Source of the DNA: Nemertoderma westbladi
Lineage: Eukaryota; Xenacoelomorpha; Nemertodermatida; Nemertodermatidae
Length of the DNA: 64,000 nt
Assembly: GCA_032718475.1 (NCBI GenBank)
Contig: JAUCBJ010009083.1
Span: 70,860-134,859 of the forward strand
Reading direction: 5' to 3'
The notes below the pieces were generated by a model. That model ran no database searches and had not been told where the DNA came from. It saw only the letters and a list, made by a program, of their open reading frames with translations. A program made the translations under genes and the position numbers. This document shows, piece by piece, positions 23,761 to 38,639 of the stretch (position 1 is its first letter; each line of letters begins with the position of its first letter).

Positions 23761-26700
23761 GAACTAGAACCTGTGACATACTATTGGAACCTGCAACCTA
23801 CTATCAGAACCTGTGATATACTATTGGAACCTGTGATCTACTGCTACTATCGGAACCTGTGATATACTATCGGAACCTGTGACCTACTATCGGAACCTGT
23901 GACCTACTATCGGAACCTATGATATACTATCGGAACCTGTGACCTACTATCGGAACCTGTGATATACTATCAGAACCATTGATATACTATCGGAACCTGT
24001 GAAATACTATCGGAACCTGTTACCTCTATCAGAACCTGTGATATACTATTAGAACCTGTGATATACTATCGGAACCTGTGATATACTATCAGAACCTATG
24101 ATATACTATCGGAACCTGTGATATACTATCGGAACCTGTGATATACTATCGGAACCTGTGAAATACTATCGGAACCTGTGATATACTATCAGAACCTATG
24201 ATATACTATTGGAACCTGTGATATACTATCGGAACCTGTGACCTACTATCAGAACAACCTGTGATATAAAATCGGAACCTGTGATATACAATCGGAACCT
24301 GTGAAATACTATCGGAACCTGTGATATACTATCAGAACCTATGATGTGATATACTATCGGAACCTGCGATATACTATCGGAACCTGTGACCTACTATCAG
24401 AACAACTGTGATATAAAATCGGAACCTGTGATATACAATCGGAACCTGTGATATACTATCGGAACCTGTGATATACTATAGGAACGTGTGACCTACTATC
24501 AGAACAACCTGTGATATAAAATCGGAACCTGTGATATACTATCGGAACCAGTAAAATTACTATCGGAACCTGTGATATACTATCGGAACCTTTGATATAC
24601 TATCGAAACATGTAACCTATTACCGGAACCTGTGATATACTATCAGAACCTGTGATATACTATCGGAACCTGCGATATACTATCAGAACCTGTTGTATAC
24701 TGTTGGGACCTGTGATATACTGTCGGAACCTGTGGTATACAATCGGAACCTGTGATATACTGTCGGAACCTGTGATATACTATCAGAACCTGTGGTATAC
24801 AATCGGAACCTGTGATATACTATCAAAACCTGTGATATACTGTTGGAACCTGTGATATACTATCGGAACATGTAACCTATTACCGGAACCTGTGATATAC
24901 TATCAGAACCTGTGATATACTATAGGAACATGTAACCTATTACCGGAACCTGTGATATACTATCAGAACCTGTGATATACTATCGGAACCTGTGATATAC
25001 TATCGGAACCTGTGATATACTATCGGAACATGTAACCTATTACCGGAACCTGTGATATACTATCAGAACCTGTGATATACTATCGGAACCTGTGATATAC
25101 TATCAGAACCTGTGATATACTATCGGAACCTGTGATATACTATCGGAACCTGTGATATACTGTCGGAACCTGTGATATACTATCGGAACCTGTGATATAC
25201 TATCGGAACCTGTGATATACTATCGGAGCCAGTAAAATTACTATCGGAACCTGTGATATACTATCGGAACCTTTGATATACTATCGGAACATGTAACCTA
25301 TTACCGGAACCTGTGATATACTATCAGAACCTGTGATATACTATCGGAACCTGTGATATACTATCAGAACCTGTGATATACTATCGGAACCTGTGATATA
25401 CTGTCGGAACCTGTGATATACTATCAGAACCTGTGGTATACAATCGGAACCAGTGATATACTATCGGAACCTGTGATATACTATCAGAACGTGTGATATA
25501 CTATCGGAACCTGTGATATACTATCGGAACCTGTGATATACTATCAGAACCTGTGATATACTATCGGAACCTGTGATATACTGTCGGAACCTGTGATATA
25601 CTATCATAACCTGTGGTATACAATCAGAACCTGTGATATACTATCGGAACCTTTGATATACTATCAGAACCTGTGCCATTCTGTTGGAACCTGTGATATA
25701 CTGTCGGAACCAGTAAAATTACTATCGGAACCTGTGAAATACTATCAGTACTTAGGTGATATACAGACAGAACCTGTGATATACAATCAGAACCTGTGAT
25801 ATACAATCGGAACCTGTGATATACTATCAAAACCTGTGATATACTATCAGAACCTGTGATATAATATCGGAACCTGTGATATACTATCGGAACCAGTAAA
25901 ATTACTATCGGAACCTGTGATATACTATCGGAACCTTTGATATACTATCGGAACATGTAACCTATTACCGGAACCTGTGATATACTATCAGAACCTGTGA
26001 TATACTATCGGAACCTGTGATATACTATCAGAACCTGTGATATACTATCGGAACCTGTGATATACTGTCGGAACCTGTGATATACTATCAGAACCTGTGG
26101 TATACAATCGGAACCAGTGATATACTATCGGGACCTGTGATATACTTTCAGAACGTGTGATATACTATCGGAACCTGTGATATACTATCGGAACCTGTGA
26201 TATACTATCAGAACCTGTGATATACTATCGGAACCTGTGATATACTGTCGGAACCTGTGATATACTATCATAACCTGTGGTATACAATCAGAACCTGTGA
26301 TATACTATCGGAACCTTTGATATACTATCAGAACCTGTGCCATTCTGTTGGAACCTGTGATATACTGTCGGAACCAGTAAAATTACTATCGGAACCTGTG
26401 AAATACTATCAGTACTTAGGTGATATACAGACAGAACCTGTGATATACAATCAGAACCTGTGATATACAATCGGAACCTGTGATATACTATCAAAACCTG
26501 TGATATACTATCAGAACCTGTGATATACTGTCGGAACCAGTAAAATTACTATCGGAACCTGTGAAATACTATCAGTACCTAGGTGATATACAGACAGAAC
26601 CTGTGATATACAATCAGAACCTGTGATATACAATCGGAACCAGTGATATACTATCGGAACCTGTGATATACTATCAGAACCTGTTGTATACTGTTGGAAC

Positions 26701-29700
26701 CTGTGATATACTGTCGGAACCTGTGATATACTATCAGAACCTGTTGTATACTGTTGGAACATGTGACCTACTATCGGAACCTGTGATATACTATCGGAAC
26801 CTGTGACCTACTATCGGAACCTGTGATATACTATCAGAACCAATGATATACTATCGGAACCTGTGAAATACTATATGAACCTGTTACCTACTATCAGAAC
26901 CTGTGATATACTATTAGAACCTGTGATATACTATCGGAACCTGTGATATACTATCAGAACCTCTGATATACTATCGGAACCTGTGATATACTATCGGAAC
27001 CTGTGATATACTATCGGAACCTGTGAAATACTATCGGAACCTGTGATATACTATCAGAACCTATGATATACTATCGGAACCTGTGATATACTATCGGAAC
27101 CTGTGACCTACTATCAGAACAACCTGTGATATAAAATCGGAACCTGTGATATACAATCGGAACCTGTGAAATACTATCGGAACCTGTGATATACTATCAG
27201 AACCTATGATGTGATATACTATCGGAACCAATGATGTGATATACTATCGGAACCTGTGACCTACTATCAGAACAACTGTGATATAAAATCGGAACCTGTG
27301 ATATACAATCGGAACCTGTGATATACTATCGGAACCTGTGATATACTATAGGAACCTTTGATATACTATCGGAACATGTAACCTATTACCGGAACCTGTG
27401 ATATACTATCAGAACCTGTGATATACTATCGGAACCTGTGATATACTATAGGAACGTGTGACCTACTATCAGAACAACCTGTGATATAAAATCGGAACCT
27501 GTGATATACTATCGGAACCAGTAAAATTACTATCGGAACCTGTGATATACTATCGGAACCTTTGATATACTATCGGAACATGTAACCTATTACCGGAACC
27601 TGTGATATACTATCAGAACCTGTGATATACTATCGGAACCTGTGATATACTATAGGAACGTGTGACCTACTATCAGAACAACCTGTGATATAAAATCGGA
27701 ACCTGTGATATACTATCGGAACCAGTAAAATTACTATCGGAACCTGTGATATACTATCGGAACCTTTGATATACTATCGGAACATGTAACCTATTACCGG
27801 AACCTGTGATATACTATCAGAACCTGTGATATACTATCGGAACCTGCGATATACTATAAGAACATGTTGTATACTGTTGGGACCTGTGATATACTGTCGG
27901 AACCTGTGGTATACAATCGGAACCTGTGATATGCTGTCGGAACCTGTGACCTACTATCAGAACAACCTGTGATATAAAATCGGAACCTGTGATATACAAT
28001 CGGAACCTGTGAAATACTATCGGAACCTGTGATATACTATCGGAACCTGTGACCTACTATCAGAACAACCTGTGATATAAAATCGGAACCTGTGATATAC
28101 AATCGGAACCTGTGAAATACTATCGGAACCTGTGATATACTATCAGAACCTATGATGTGATATAAAATCGGAACCTGTGATATACAATCGGAACCTGTGA
28201 AATACTATCGGAACCTGTGATATACTATCGGAACCTGTGACCTACTATCAGAACAACCTGTGATATAAAATCGGAACCTGTGATATACAATCGGAACCTG
28301 TGAAATACTATCGGAACCTGTGATATACTATCAGAACCTATGATGTGATATACTATCGGAACCTGTGATATACTATCGGAACCTGTGACCTACTATCAGA
28401 ACAACTGTGATATAAAATCGGAACCTGTGATATACAATTGGAACCTGTGATATACTATCGGAACCTGTGATATACTATAGGAACGTGTGACCTACTATCA
28501 GAACAACCTGTGATATAAAATCGGAACCTGTGATATACTATCGGAACCAGTAAAATTACTATCGGAACCTGTGATATACTATCGGAACCTTTGATATACT
28601 ATCGGAACATGTAACCTATTACCGGAACCTGTGATATACTATCAGAACCTGTGATATACTATCGGAACCTGTGATATACTATCAGAACCTGTGATATACT
28701 ATCGGAACCTGTGATATACTGTCGGAACCTGTGATATACTATCAGAACCTGTGGTATACAATCGGAACCAGTGATATACTATCGGGACCTGTGATATACT
28801 TTCAGAACGTGTGATATACTATCGGAACCTGTGATATACTATCGGAACCTGTGATATACTATCAGAACCTGTGATATACTGTCGGAACCTGTGAAATACT
28901 ATCGGAACCTGTGAAATACTATCGGAACCTTTGATATACTATCAGAACCTGTGCCATTCTGTTGGAACCTGTGATATACTGTCGGAACCAGTAAAATTAC
29001 TATCGGAACCTGTGAAATACTATCAGTACTTAGGTGATATACAGACAGAACCTGTGATATACAATCAGAACCTGTGATATACAATCGGAACCTGTGATAT
29101 ACTATCAAAACCTGTGATATACTATCAGAACCTGTGATATACTGTCGGAACCAGTAAAATTACTATCGGAACCTGTGAAATACTATCAGTACCTAGGTGA
29201 TATACAGACAGAACCTGTGATATACAATCAGAACCTGTGATATACAATCGGAACCAGTGATATACTATCGGAACCTGTGATATACTATCAGAACCTGTTG
29301 TATACTGTTGGAACCTGTGATATACTGTCGGAACCTGTGATATACTATCAGAACCTGTTGTATACTGTTGGAACATGTGACCTACTATCGGAACCTGTGA
29401 TATACTATCGGAACCTGTGACCTACTATCGGAACCTGTGATATACTATCAGAACCAATGATATACTATCGGAACCTGTGAAATACTATATGAACCTGTTA
29501 CCTACTATCAGAACCTGTGATATACTATTAGAACCTGTGATATACTATCGGAACCTGTGATATACTATCAGAACCTCTGATATACTATCGGAACCTGTGA
29601 TATACTATCGGAACCTGTGATATACTATCGGAACCTGTGAAATACTATCGGAACCTGTGATATACTATCAGAACCTATGATATACTATCGGAACCTGTGA

Positions 29701-32700
29701 TATACTATCGGAACCTGTGACCTACTATCAGAACAACCTGTGATATAAAATCGGAACCTGTGATATACAATCGGAACCTGTGAAATACTATCGGAACCTG
29801 TGATATACTATCAGAACCTATGATGTGATATACTATCGGAACCAATGATGTGATATACTATCGGAACCTGTGACCTACTATCAGAACAACTGTGATATAA
29901 AATCGGAACCTGTGATATACAATCGGAACCTGTGATATACTATCGGAACCTGTGATATACTATAGGAACCTTTGATATACTATCGGAACATGTAACCTAT
30001 TACCGGAACCTGTGATATACTATCAGAACCTGTGATATACTATCGGAACCTGTGATATACTATAGGAACGTGTGACCTACTATCAGAACAACCTGTGATA
30101 TAAAATCGGAACCTGTGATATACTATCGGAACCAGTAAAATTACTATCGGAACCTGTGATATACTATCGGAACCTTTGATATACTATCGGAACATGTAAC
30201 CTATTACCGGAACCTGTGATATACTATCAGAACCTGTGATATACTATCGGAACCTGTGATATACTATAGGAACGTGTGACCTACTATCAGAACAACCTGT
30301 GATATAAAATCGGAACCTGTGATATACTATCGGAACCAGTAAAATTACTATCGGAACCTGTGATATACTATCGGAACCTTTGATATACTATCGGAACATG
30401 TAACCTATTACCGGAACCTGTGATATACTATCAGAACCTGTGATATACTATCGGAACCTGCGATATACTATAAGAACATGTTGTATACTGTTGGGACCTG
30501 TGATATACTGTCGGAACCTGTGGTATACAATCGGAACCTGTGATATGCTGTCGGAACCTGTGACCTACTATCAGAACAACCTGTGATATAAAATCGGAAC
30601 CTGTGATATACAATCGGAACCTGTGAAATACTATCGGAACCTGTGATATACTATCGGAACCTGTGACCTACTATCAGAACAACCTGTGATATAAAATCGG
30701 AACCTGTGATATACAATCGGAACCTGTGAAATACTATCGGAACCTGTGATATACTATCAGAACCTATGATGTGATATACTATCGGAACCTGTGATATACT
30801 ATCGGAACCTGTGACCTACTATCAGAACAACTGTGATATAAAATCGGAACCTGTGATATACAATTGGAACCTGTGATATACTATCGGAACCTGTGATATA
30901 CTATAGGAACGTGTGACCTACTATCAGAACAACCTGTGATATAAAATCGGAACCTGTGATATACTATCGGAACCAGTAAAATTACTATCGGAACCTGTGA
31001 TATACTATCGGAACCTTTGATATACTATCGGAACATGTAACCTATTACCGGAACCTGTGATATACTATCAGAACCTGTGATATACTATCGGAACCGGCGA
31101 TATACTATCAGAACCTGTTGTATACTGTTGGGACCTGTGATATACTGTCGGAACCTGTGGTATACAATCGGAACCTGTGATATGCTGTCGGAACCTGTGA
31201 TATACTATCAGAACCTGTGATATACTGTCGGAACCTGTGAAATACTATCGGAACCTGTGAAATACTATCGGAACCTGTGATATACTATCAAAACCTGTGA
31301 TATACTGTTGGAACCTGTGATATACTGTCGGAACCAGTAAAATTACTATCGGAACCAATGATATACTATCAGTACCTAGGTGATATACAGTCAGAACCTG
31401 TGATATACAATCAGAACCTGTGATATACAATCGGAACCTGTGATATACTATCAAAATCTGTGATATACTGTTGGAACCTGTGATATACTGTCGGAACCAG
31501 TAAAATTACTATCGAAACCTGTGATATACTATCACTACCTAGATGATATACAGTCAGAACCTGTGATACACAATCAGAACCTGTGGTATACAATCGGAAC
31601 CTGTGCTATACTGTCGGAACCTGTGATATACTATCAGAACCTGTGGTATACAATCGGAACCTGTGATATACTATCAAAACCTGTGATATACTGTTGGAAT
31701 CTGTGATATACTGTCGGAACCAGTAAAATTACTATCGGAACCAATGATATACTATCAGTACCTAGGTGATATACAGTCAGAACCTGTGATATACAATCAG
31801 AACCTGTGATATACAATCGGAACCTGTGATATACTATCAAAACCTGTGATATACTCTTGGAACCTGTGATATACTGTCGGAACCAGTAAAATTAATATCG
31901 AAACCTGTGATATACTATCACTACCTAGGTGATATACAGTCAGAACCTGTGATACACAATCAGAACCTGTGATATACAATCGGAACCTGTGATATACTAT
32001 CAAAACCTGTGATATACTGTCGGAACATGTGATATAAAATCGGAACCTGTGATATACTATCAAAACCTGTGATATACTATCGGAACCTGTGAAATACTAT
32101 CGGAACCTGTGATATACTATCAAAACCTGTGATATGCTGTTGGAACCTGTGATATACTGTCGGAACCAGTAAAATTACTATCGAAACCTGTGATATACTA
32201 TCACTACCTAGGTGATATACAGTCAGAACCTGTGATACACAATCAGAACCTGTGATATACAATCGGAACCTGTGATATACTATCAAAACCTGTGATATAC
32301 TGTCGGGACATGTGATATAAAATCGGAACCTGTGATATACTATCAGAACATGTAACCTATTAAAGGAACCTGTGATATACTATCAGAACCTGTGATATAC
32401 TATCGTAACCTATGATATACTGTCGGAACCTGTGATATACTATCGGAACCTGTGATATCCTATCGGAACATGTAACCTATTACCGGAACCTGTGATATAC
32501 TATCAGAACCTGTGATATACTATCGGAACCTGTGATATACTATAGGAACCTTTGATATACTATCGGAACATGTAACCTATTACCGGAACCTGTGATATAC
32601 TATCAGAACCTGTGATATACTATCGGAACCTGTGATATACTATCAGAACCTGTGATATACTATCGGAACCTGTGATATACTGTCGGAACCTGTGATATAC

Positions 32701-34464
32701 TATCAGAACCTGTGGTATACAATCGGAACCTGTGATATACTATCGGAACCTGTGATATACTATCAGAACGTGTGGTTACAATCGGAACCTGTGATATACT
32801 ATCGGTACCTGTGATATACATCGGAACCAGTAAAATTAATATCGGAACCTGTGATATACTATCGGAACCTGTGATATACTATCGGAACCTTTGATATACT
32901 ATCGGAACATGTAACCTATTACCGGAACCTGTGATATACTATCAGAACCTGTGATATACTGTCGGAACCTGTGATTTACTATCAGAACCTGTGATATACT
33001 ATCAGAACCTATGATATACTATCAGAACCTGTGATATACTATCAGAACCTGTGATATACTATCGGAACCTGTGATATACTGTCGGAACCTGTGATATACT
33101 ATCAGAACCTGTGGTATACAATCGGAACCTGTGATATACTATCGGAACTTTTTTTATACAATCGGAACCTGTGATATACTATCGGAACCTGTGATATACT
33201 ATCGGAACCAGTAAAATTACTATCGGAACCTGTGATATACTATCAGTACCTAGGTGATATACAGTTAGAACCTGTGATATACAATCAGAACCTGTGATAT
33301 ACAATCGGAACCTGTGATATACCACCATCAAAACCTGTGATATACTGTTGGAACCTGTGATATACTATCGGAACCTGTGATATACTATCGGAACCTGTGA
33401 TATACTATCGGAACCAGTAAAATTACTATCGGAACCTGTGATATACTATCAGTACCTAGGTGATATACAGTTAGAACCTGTGATATACAATCAGAACCTG
33501 GGATATACAATCGGAACCTGTGATATACCATCAAAACCTGTGATATACTGTTGGAACCTGTGATATACTGTCGGAACCAGTAAAATTACTATCGGAACCT
33601 GTGATATACTATCAGTACCTAGGTGATATACAGTCAGAACCTGTGATATACAATCAGAACCTGTGATATACAATCGGAACCTGTGATATACTATCAAAAC
33701 CTGTGATATACTATCAGAACCTGTGATATAAAATCGGAACCTGTGATATACTGTCGGAACCTGTGATATACTATCAAAACCTGTGATATACTGTCGGAAC
33801 ATGTGATATAAAATCGGAACCTGTGATATACTATCAAAACCTGTGATATACTATCAGAACCTGTGATATAAAATCGGAACCTGTGACATACTGTCGGAAC
33901 CTGTGATATACTGTCGGAACCTGTGATATACTGTCGGAACCTGTGATATACTGTCGGAACCTGTGATATACTGTCGGAACATGTGATTTACTATCAGAAC
34001 CTGTGATATACTATCTGAACCTATGATATACTGTCGGAACCTGTGATATACTATCAGAACCTATGATATACTGTCGGAACCTGTGATATACTGTCGGAAC
34101 CTGTGATATACTGTCGGAACCTATGATATACTGTCGGAACCTGTGATATACTGTCGGAACCTGTGATATACAGTCGGAACCTGTGATATACTGTCGGAAC
34201 CTGTGATATACTGTCGGAACCTGTGATATACTGTCGGAACCTGTGATATACTGTCGAACATGTGATATGCTATCTATCGGAACCTGTGATAACTATCGGA
34301 ACCTTGACCTACTATTGGAGCCTGTAATATACTGTCGGAACCTGTAACCTACAATCGGAACCTGTGAAATACTATCGGAACACCTGTAACCTACTATTAC
34401 AAGCTGTGATATACTATCGGAACCTGTAATATACTATCAGAACCTGTGGCATACTATCAGAACT
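23761..34464. repeat. 20-bp satellite array, about 530 copies, with higher-order repeats
   Basis: The unit is gaacctgtgatatactatcg (20 bp). Recurring variants include cagaacctgtgacctac, catgtaacctattacc, ccagtaaaattac, aacaacctgtgatataaaat, tggtatacaatc and gtacctaggtgatatacagtc. The variants recur in fixed order, giving higher-order blocks. 25593-25830 is repeated at 26257-26494 (offset 664). About 26500-28130 is repeated at 29114-30750 (offset 2614). The segment near 26101 also matches 28755. The right end (33900-34260) is homogeneous 'ctgtgatatactgtcggaac'. Frames of 60-103 codons on both strands are by-products of the repeat. Confidence 0.97.
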
Positions 34465-34566
34465 TAATAAAGCGAAAATCAAAAATTCTGGCTTCATGTA
34501 AACATCGACGGTTGTGATTTTGTGAAGGAAACCAGGAGGTCCATCTGAGTCAAATATAATGCCCTG
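34465..34566. other. short unique spacer between two satellites
   Basis: About 100 bp of non-repetitive sequence separates the 20-bp and 32-bp arrays. It contains 'aaaattctggcttca', which echoes the 'aaaattctggctca' motif of the foldback at 38295. Confidence 0.5.
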
Positions 34567-37550
34567 TTTAAGGATACCTGCATGGACTTCGGTTTCGGTT
34601 TAAGGATTCCAGCATGGACTTCGGTTTCGGTTTAAGGGTATAAGCATGGACTTCGGTTTCGGTTTAAGGATACCGGCATGGACTTCGGTTTCGGTTTAAG
34701 GGTACCAGCATGGACTTCGGTTTCGGTTTAAGGGTACCAGCATGGACTTCGGTTTCGGTTTAAGGGTACCAGCATGGACTTCGGTTTCGGTTTAAGGATA
34801 CCAGCATGGACTTCGGTTTCGGTTTAAGGGTACCAGCATGGACTTCGGTTTCGGTTTAAGGATACCAGCATGGACTTCGGTTTCGGTTTAAGGATACCAG
34901 CATGGACTTCGGTTTCGGTTTAAGGGTACCAGCATGGACTTCGGTTTCGGTTTAAGGATACCAGCATGGACTTCGGTTTCGGTTTAAGGATACCAGCATG
35001 GACTTCGGTTTCGGTTTAAGGATACCAGCATGGACTTCGGTTTCGGTTTAAGGATACCAGCATGGACTTCGGTTTCGGTTTAAGGGTACCAGCATGGACT
35101 TCGGTTTCGGTTTAAGGGTACCAGCATGGACTTCGGTTTCGGTTTAAGGATACCAGCATGGACTTCGGTTTCGGTTTAAGGGTACCAGCATGGACTTCGG
35201 TTTCGGTTTAAGGGTACCAGCATGGACTTCGGTTTCGGTTTAAGGGTACCAGCATGGACTTCGGTTTCGGTTTTAAGGGTACCAGCATGGACTTCGGTTT
35301 CGGTTTAAGGATACCAGCATGGACTTCGGTTTCGGTTTAAGGGTACCAGCATGGACTTCGGTTTCGGTTTAAGGATACCAGCATGGACTTCGGTTTCGGT
35401 TTAAGGATACCAGCATGGACTTCGGTTTCGGTTTAAGGGTACCAGCATGGACTTCGGTTTCGGTTTAAGGATACCAGCATGGACTTCGGTTTCGGTTTAA
35501 GGATACCAGCATGGACTTCGGTTTCGGTTTAAGGATACCAGCATGGACTTCGGTTTCGGTTTAAGGGTACCAGCATGGACTTCGGTTTCGGTTTAAGGAT
35601 ACCAGCATGGACTTCGGTTTCGGTTTAAGGATACCAGCATGGACTTCGGTTTCGGTTTAAGGATACCAGCATGGACTTCGGTTTCGGTTTAAGGATACCA
35701 GCATGGACTTCGGTTTCGGTTTAAGGATACCAGCATGGACTTCGGTTTCGGTTTAAGGGTACCAGCATGGACTTCGGTTTCGGTTTAAGGATACCAGCAT
35801 GGACTTCGGTTTCGGTTTAAGGATACCAGCATGGACTTCGGTTTCGGTTTAAGGGTACCAGCATGGACTTCGGTTTCGGTTTAAGGATACCAGCATGGAC
35901 TTCGGTTTCGGTTTAAGGATACCAGCATGGACTTCGGTTTCGGTTTAAGGTACCAGCATGGACTTCGGTTTCGGTTTAAGGATACCAGCATGGACTTCGG
36001 TTTCGGTTTAAGGGTACCAGCATGGACTTCGGTTTCGGTTTAAGGGTACCAGCATGGACTTCGGTTTCGGTTTAAGGGTACCAGCATGGACTTCGGTTTC
36101 GGTTTAAGGGTACCAGCATGGACTTCGGTTTCGGTTTAAGGATACCAGCATGGACTTCGGTTTCGGTTTAAGGATACCAGCATGGACTTCGGTTTCGGTT
36201 TAAGGGTACCAGCATGGACTTCGGTTTCGGTTTAAGGATACCAGCATGGACTTCGGTTTCGGTTTAAGGATACCAGCATGGACTTCGGTTTCGGTTTAAG
36301 GATACCAGCATGGACTTCGGTTTCGGTTTAAGGATACCAGCATGGACTTCGGTTTCGGTTTAAGGGTACCAGCATGGACTTCGGTTTCGGTTTAAGGGTA
36401 CCAGCATGGACTTCGGTTTCGGTTTAAGGATACCAGCATGGACTTCGGTTTCGGTTTAAGGATACCAGCATGGACTTCGGTTTCGGTTTAAGGGTACCAG
36501 CATGGACTTCGGTTTCGGTTTAAGGGTACCAGCATGGACTTCGGTTTCGGTTTAAGGGTACCAGCATGGACTTCGGTTTCGGTTTAAGGATACCAGCATG
36601 GACTTCGGTTTCGGTTTAAGGGTACCAGCATGGACTTCGGTTTCGGTTTAAGGGTACCAGCATGGACTTCGGTTTCGGTTTTAGGGTACCAGCATGGACT
36701 TCGGTTTCGGTTTAAGGATACCAGCATGGACCTCGGTTTCGGTTTAAGGGTACCAGCATGGACTTCGGTTTCGGTTTAAGGGTACCAGTATGGACTTCGG
36801 TTTCGGTTTAAGGGTACAAGCATGGACTTCGGTTTCGGTTTAAGGATACCGGCATGGACTTCGGTTTCGGTTTAAGGGTACCAGTATGGACTTCGGTTTC
36901 GGTTTAAGAATACCAGCATGGACCTCGGTTTCGGTTTAAGGGTACCAGCATGGACTTCGGTTTCGGTTTAAGGGTACCAGCATGGACTTCGGTTTCGGTT
37001 TAAGGATACCAGCATGGACTTCGGTTTCGGTTTAAGGATTCCAGCATGGACTTCGGTTTCGGTTTAAGGATTCCAGCATGGACTTCGGTTTCGGTTTAAG
37101 GATACCAGTATGGACTTCGGTTTCGGTTTAAGGGTACCAGCATGAACTTCGGTTTCGGTTTAAGGATACCAGCATGGACTTCGGTTTCGGTTTAAGGATT
37201 CCAGCATGGACTTCGGTTTCGGTTTAAGGATTCCAGCATGGACTTCGGTTTCGGTTTAAGGGTATCAGCATGGACTTCGGTTTCGGTTTAAGGGTACCAG
37301 CATGGACTTCGGTTTCGGTTTAAGGGTACCAGCCAGTATGGACTTCGGTTTCGGTTTAAGGATTCCAGCATGGACTTCGGTTTCGGTTTAAGGGTACCAG
37401 CATGGACTTCGGTTTCGGTTTAAGGATTCCAGCATGGACTTCGGTTTCGGTTTAAGGATACCAGCATGGACTTCGGTTTCGGTTTAAGGGTACCAGCCAG
37501 CATGGACTTCGGTTTCGGTTTAAGGGTACCAGCATGGACTTCAGTTTCGG
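34567..37550. repeat. 32-bp satellite array, about 93 copies
   Basis: The unit is agcatggacttcggtttcggtttaaggatacc (32 bp) and is very homogeneous. The main variation is one position (aaggata or aagggta), with rarer aaggatt units concentrated after 37000. Single-unit oddities include a 33-bp copy near 35270, a 31-bp copy near 35950, and 'agccag' insertions near 37331 and 37496. The internal homogeneity suggests recent amplification or active gene-conversion-like turnover. Confidence 0.97.
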
Positions 37551-37587
37551 CAGTGCTTATTGCGTTATAACAACGTGGGTGCACAGG

Positions 37588-38362
37588 AGATTGCATGAAA
37601 TTTGAAGCAGAGTTAGCTTAATCTCCCCTTCCTCCTTATTCCTTGGGTGAACCAGAATTTTTATTTTTGCTTTCATTCTTTAGCTACAAGCGTTTAAAAA
37701 AATGTCTCCGTCGATATTGCACCAGTTACACGTTACACCGCAGTTTTTCTTCAAACTTTTAGTGATTTGTTGGTACTAGTGGAAAGCTGACCATGCAAGG
37801 ATTCCATATATGTAAAATTATTTGAATTTCGTTGGGAAATAGCTGATATATGGGCGTTCGAATGTTGCATGTATTTACTTCCCCTGCAGGCCATTTATTC
37901 TATTTAATTAATACACAATGTTCTAGAACGTTTTGATTATGTATGAATATCAATATACTGGTATTACCATGAAGCCATAGCATTGTTGCCAAGCTACATA
38001 TGAGATATACAAAATGTTCCAGAACATTGCGTTTTTATTTAATAGAATAAATGGACAGCCAGTGGAAGCAAATACATGCAACTTTCGAATGCCCATATCG
38101 CAGCTATTTCCCAACCAAATACAAATATTTTTACATATTGGGAATCCTCGCACGGTTAGATTTCCACTAGTACCAACAAATCACTAAAAGTTTGATTGGT
38201 AATTTCGAATATATGTGTGTAATTGGTGCAATATCGACGGAAACACTTTTTTAAACGCTTGTAGCTAAAGAATGAAAGCAAAAATAAAAATTCTGGCTCA
38301 CCCACTAAGGAGGAGGGAGATGAAACTAACTCTGTTTCAAATTTCATGCAATCTCATTAAGA
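37588..38362. mobile_element. large foldback / inverted repeat, arms about 350 bp
   Basis: The left arm (about 37588-37935) runs from 'agattgcatgaaatttgaagcagagtta' through 'agctacaagcgtttaaaaaaatg', 'tttagtgatttgttggtactagtgga' and 'gggaaatagctg' to 'acaatgttctagaac'. The right arm (about 38005-38362) is the same series inverted, at roughly 85-90% identity by eye. About 70 bp separate the arms. It is non-coding; the 63- and 67-codon minus-strand frames lie in the right arm and loop and are not conserved in the left arm. Confidence 0.85.
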
Positions 38363-38611
38363 TTCGCTGTAGGCCATTTATTAAATTTAATAAATACACA
38401 ACATTCTAGAATGTGTTATTTATTTTATGAGTAGGCATTCCGCTGTTGCCTACCAACTCTTAAAAAATAAATAACACGTTCTGGAATAGAGCGTTTAAAA
38501 CTATGTATAGTTCACCAAACTCAACCGATAAATGACAATAAGTAAACCGGGTTATACAATATTAAATAATAGTCATTGTCCATTCCCCCCGAAGAACGAC
38601 AGCAATAGCAA

Positions 38612-38636
38612 CCCCCCCCCCCCCCCCCCCCCCCCC
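38612..38636. repeat. poly-C tract (25 C)
   Basis: An uninterrupted run of 25 C marks the left limit of the retroelement fragment. Confidence 0.95.
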
Positions 38637-38639
38637 AGT

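Noticed and set aside
12944-37550. Possible CRISPR array or long repeat-protein genes
   Set aside because: Units are contiguous with no unique spacers and the DNA is animal, so these are satellites. The many frames (MFILRRSRDH..., IVYHRFRLY...) exist on both strands and in several phases simply because the unit lacks stops.
34567-37550. Telomere-like GGTTTAAGGG content
   Set aside because: The word occurs once per 32-bp unit and is not a 5-8-bp telomeric repeat.
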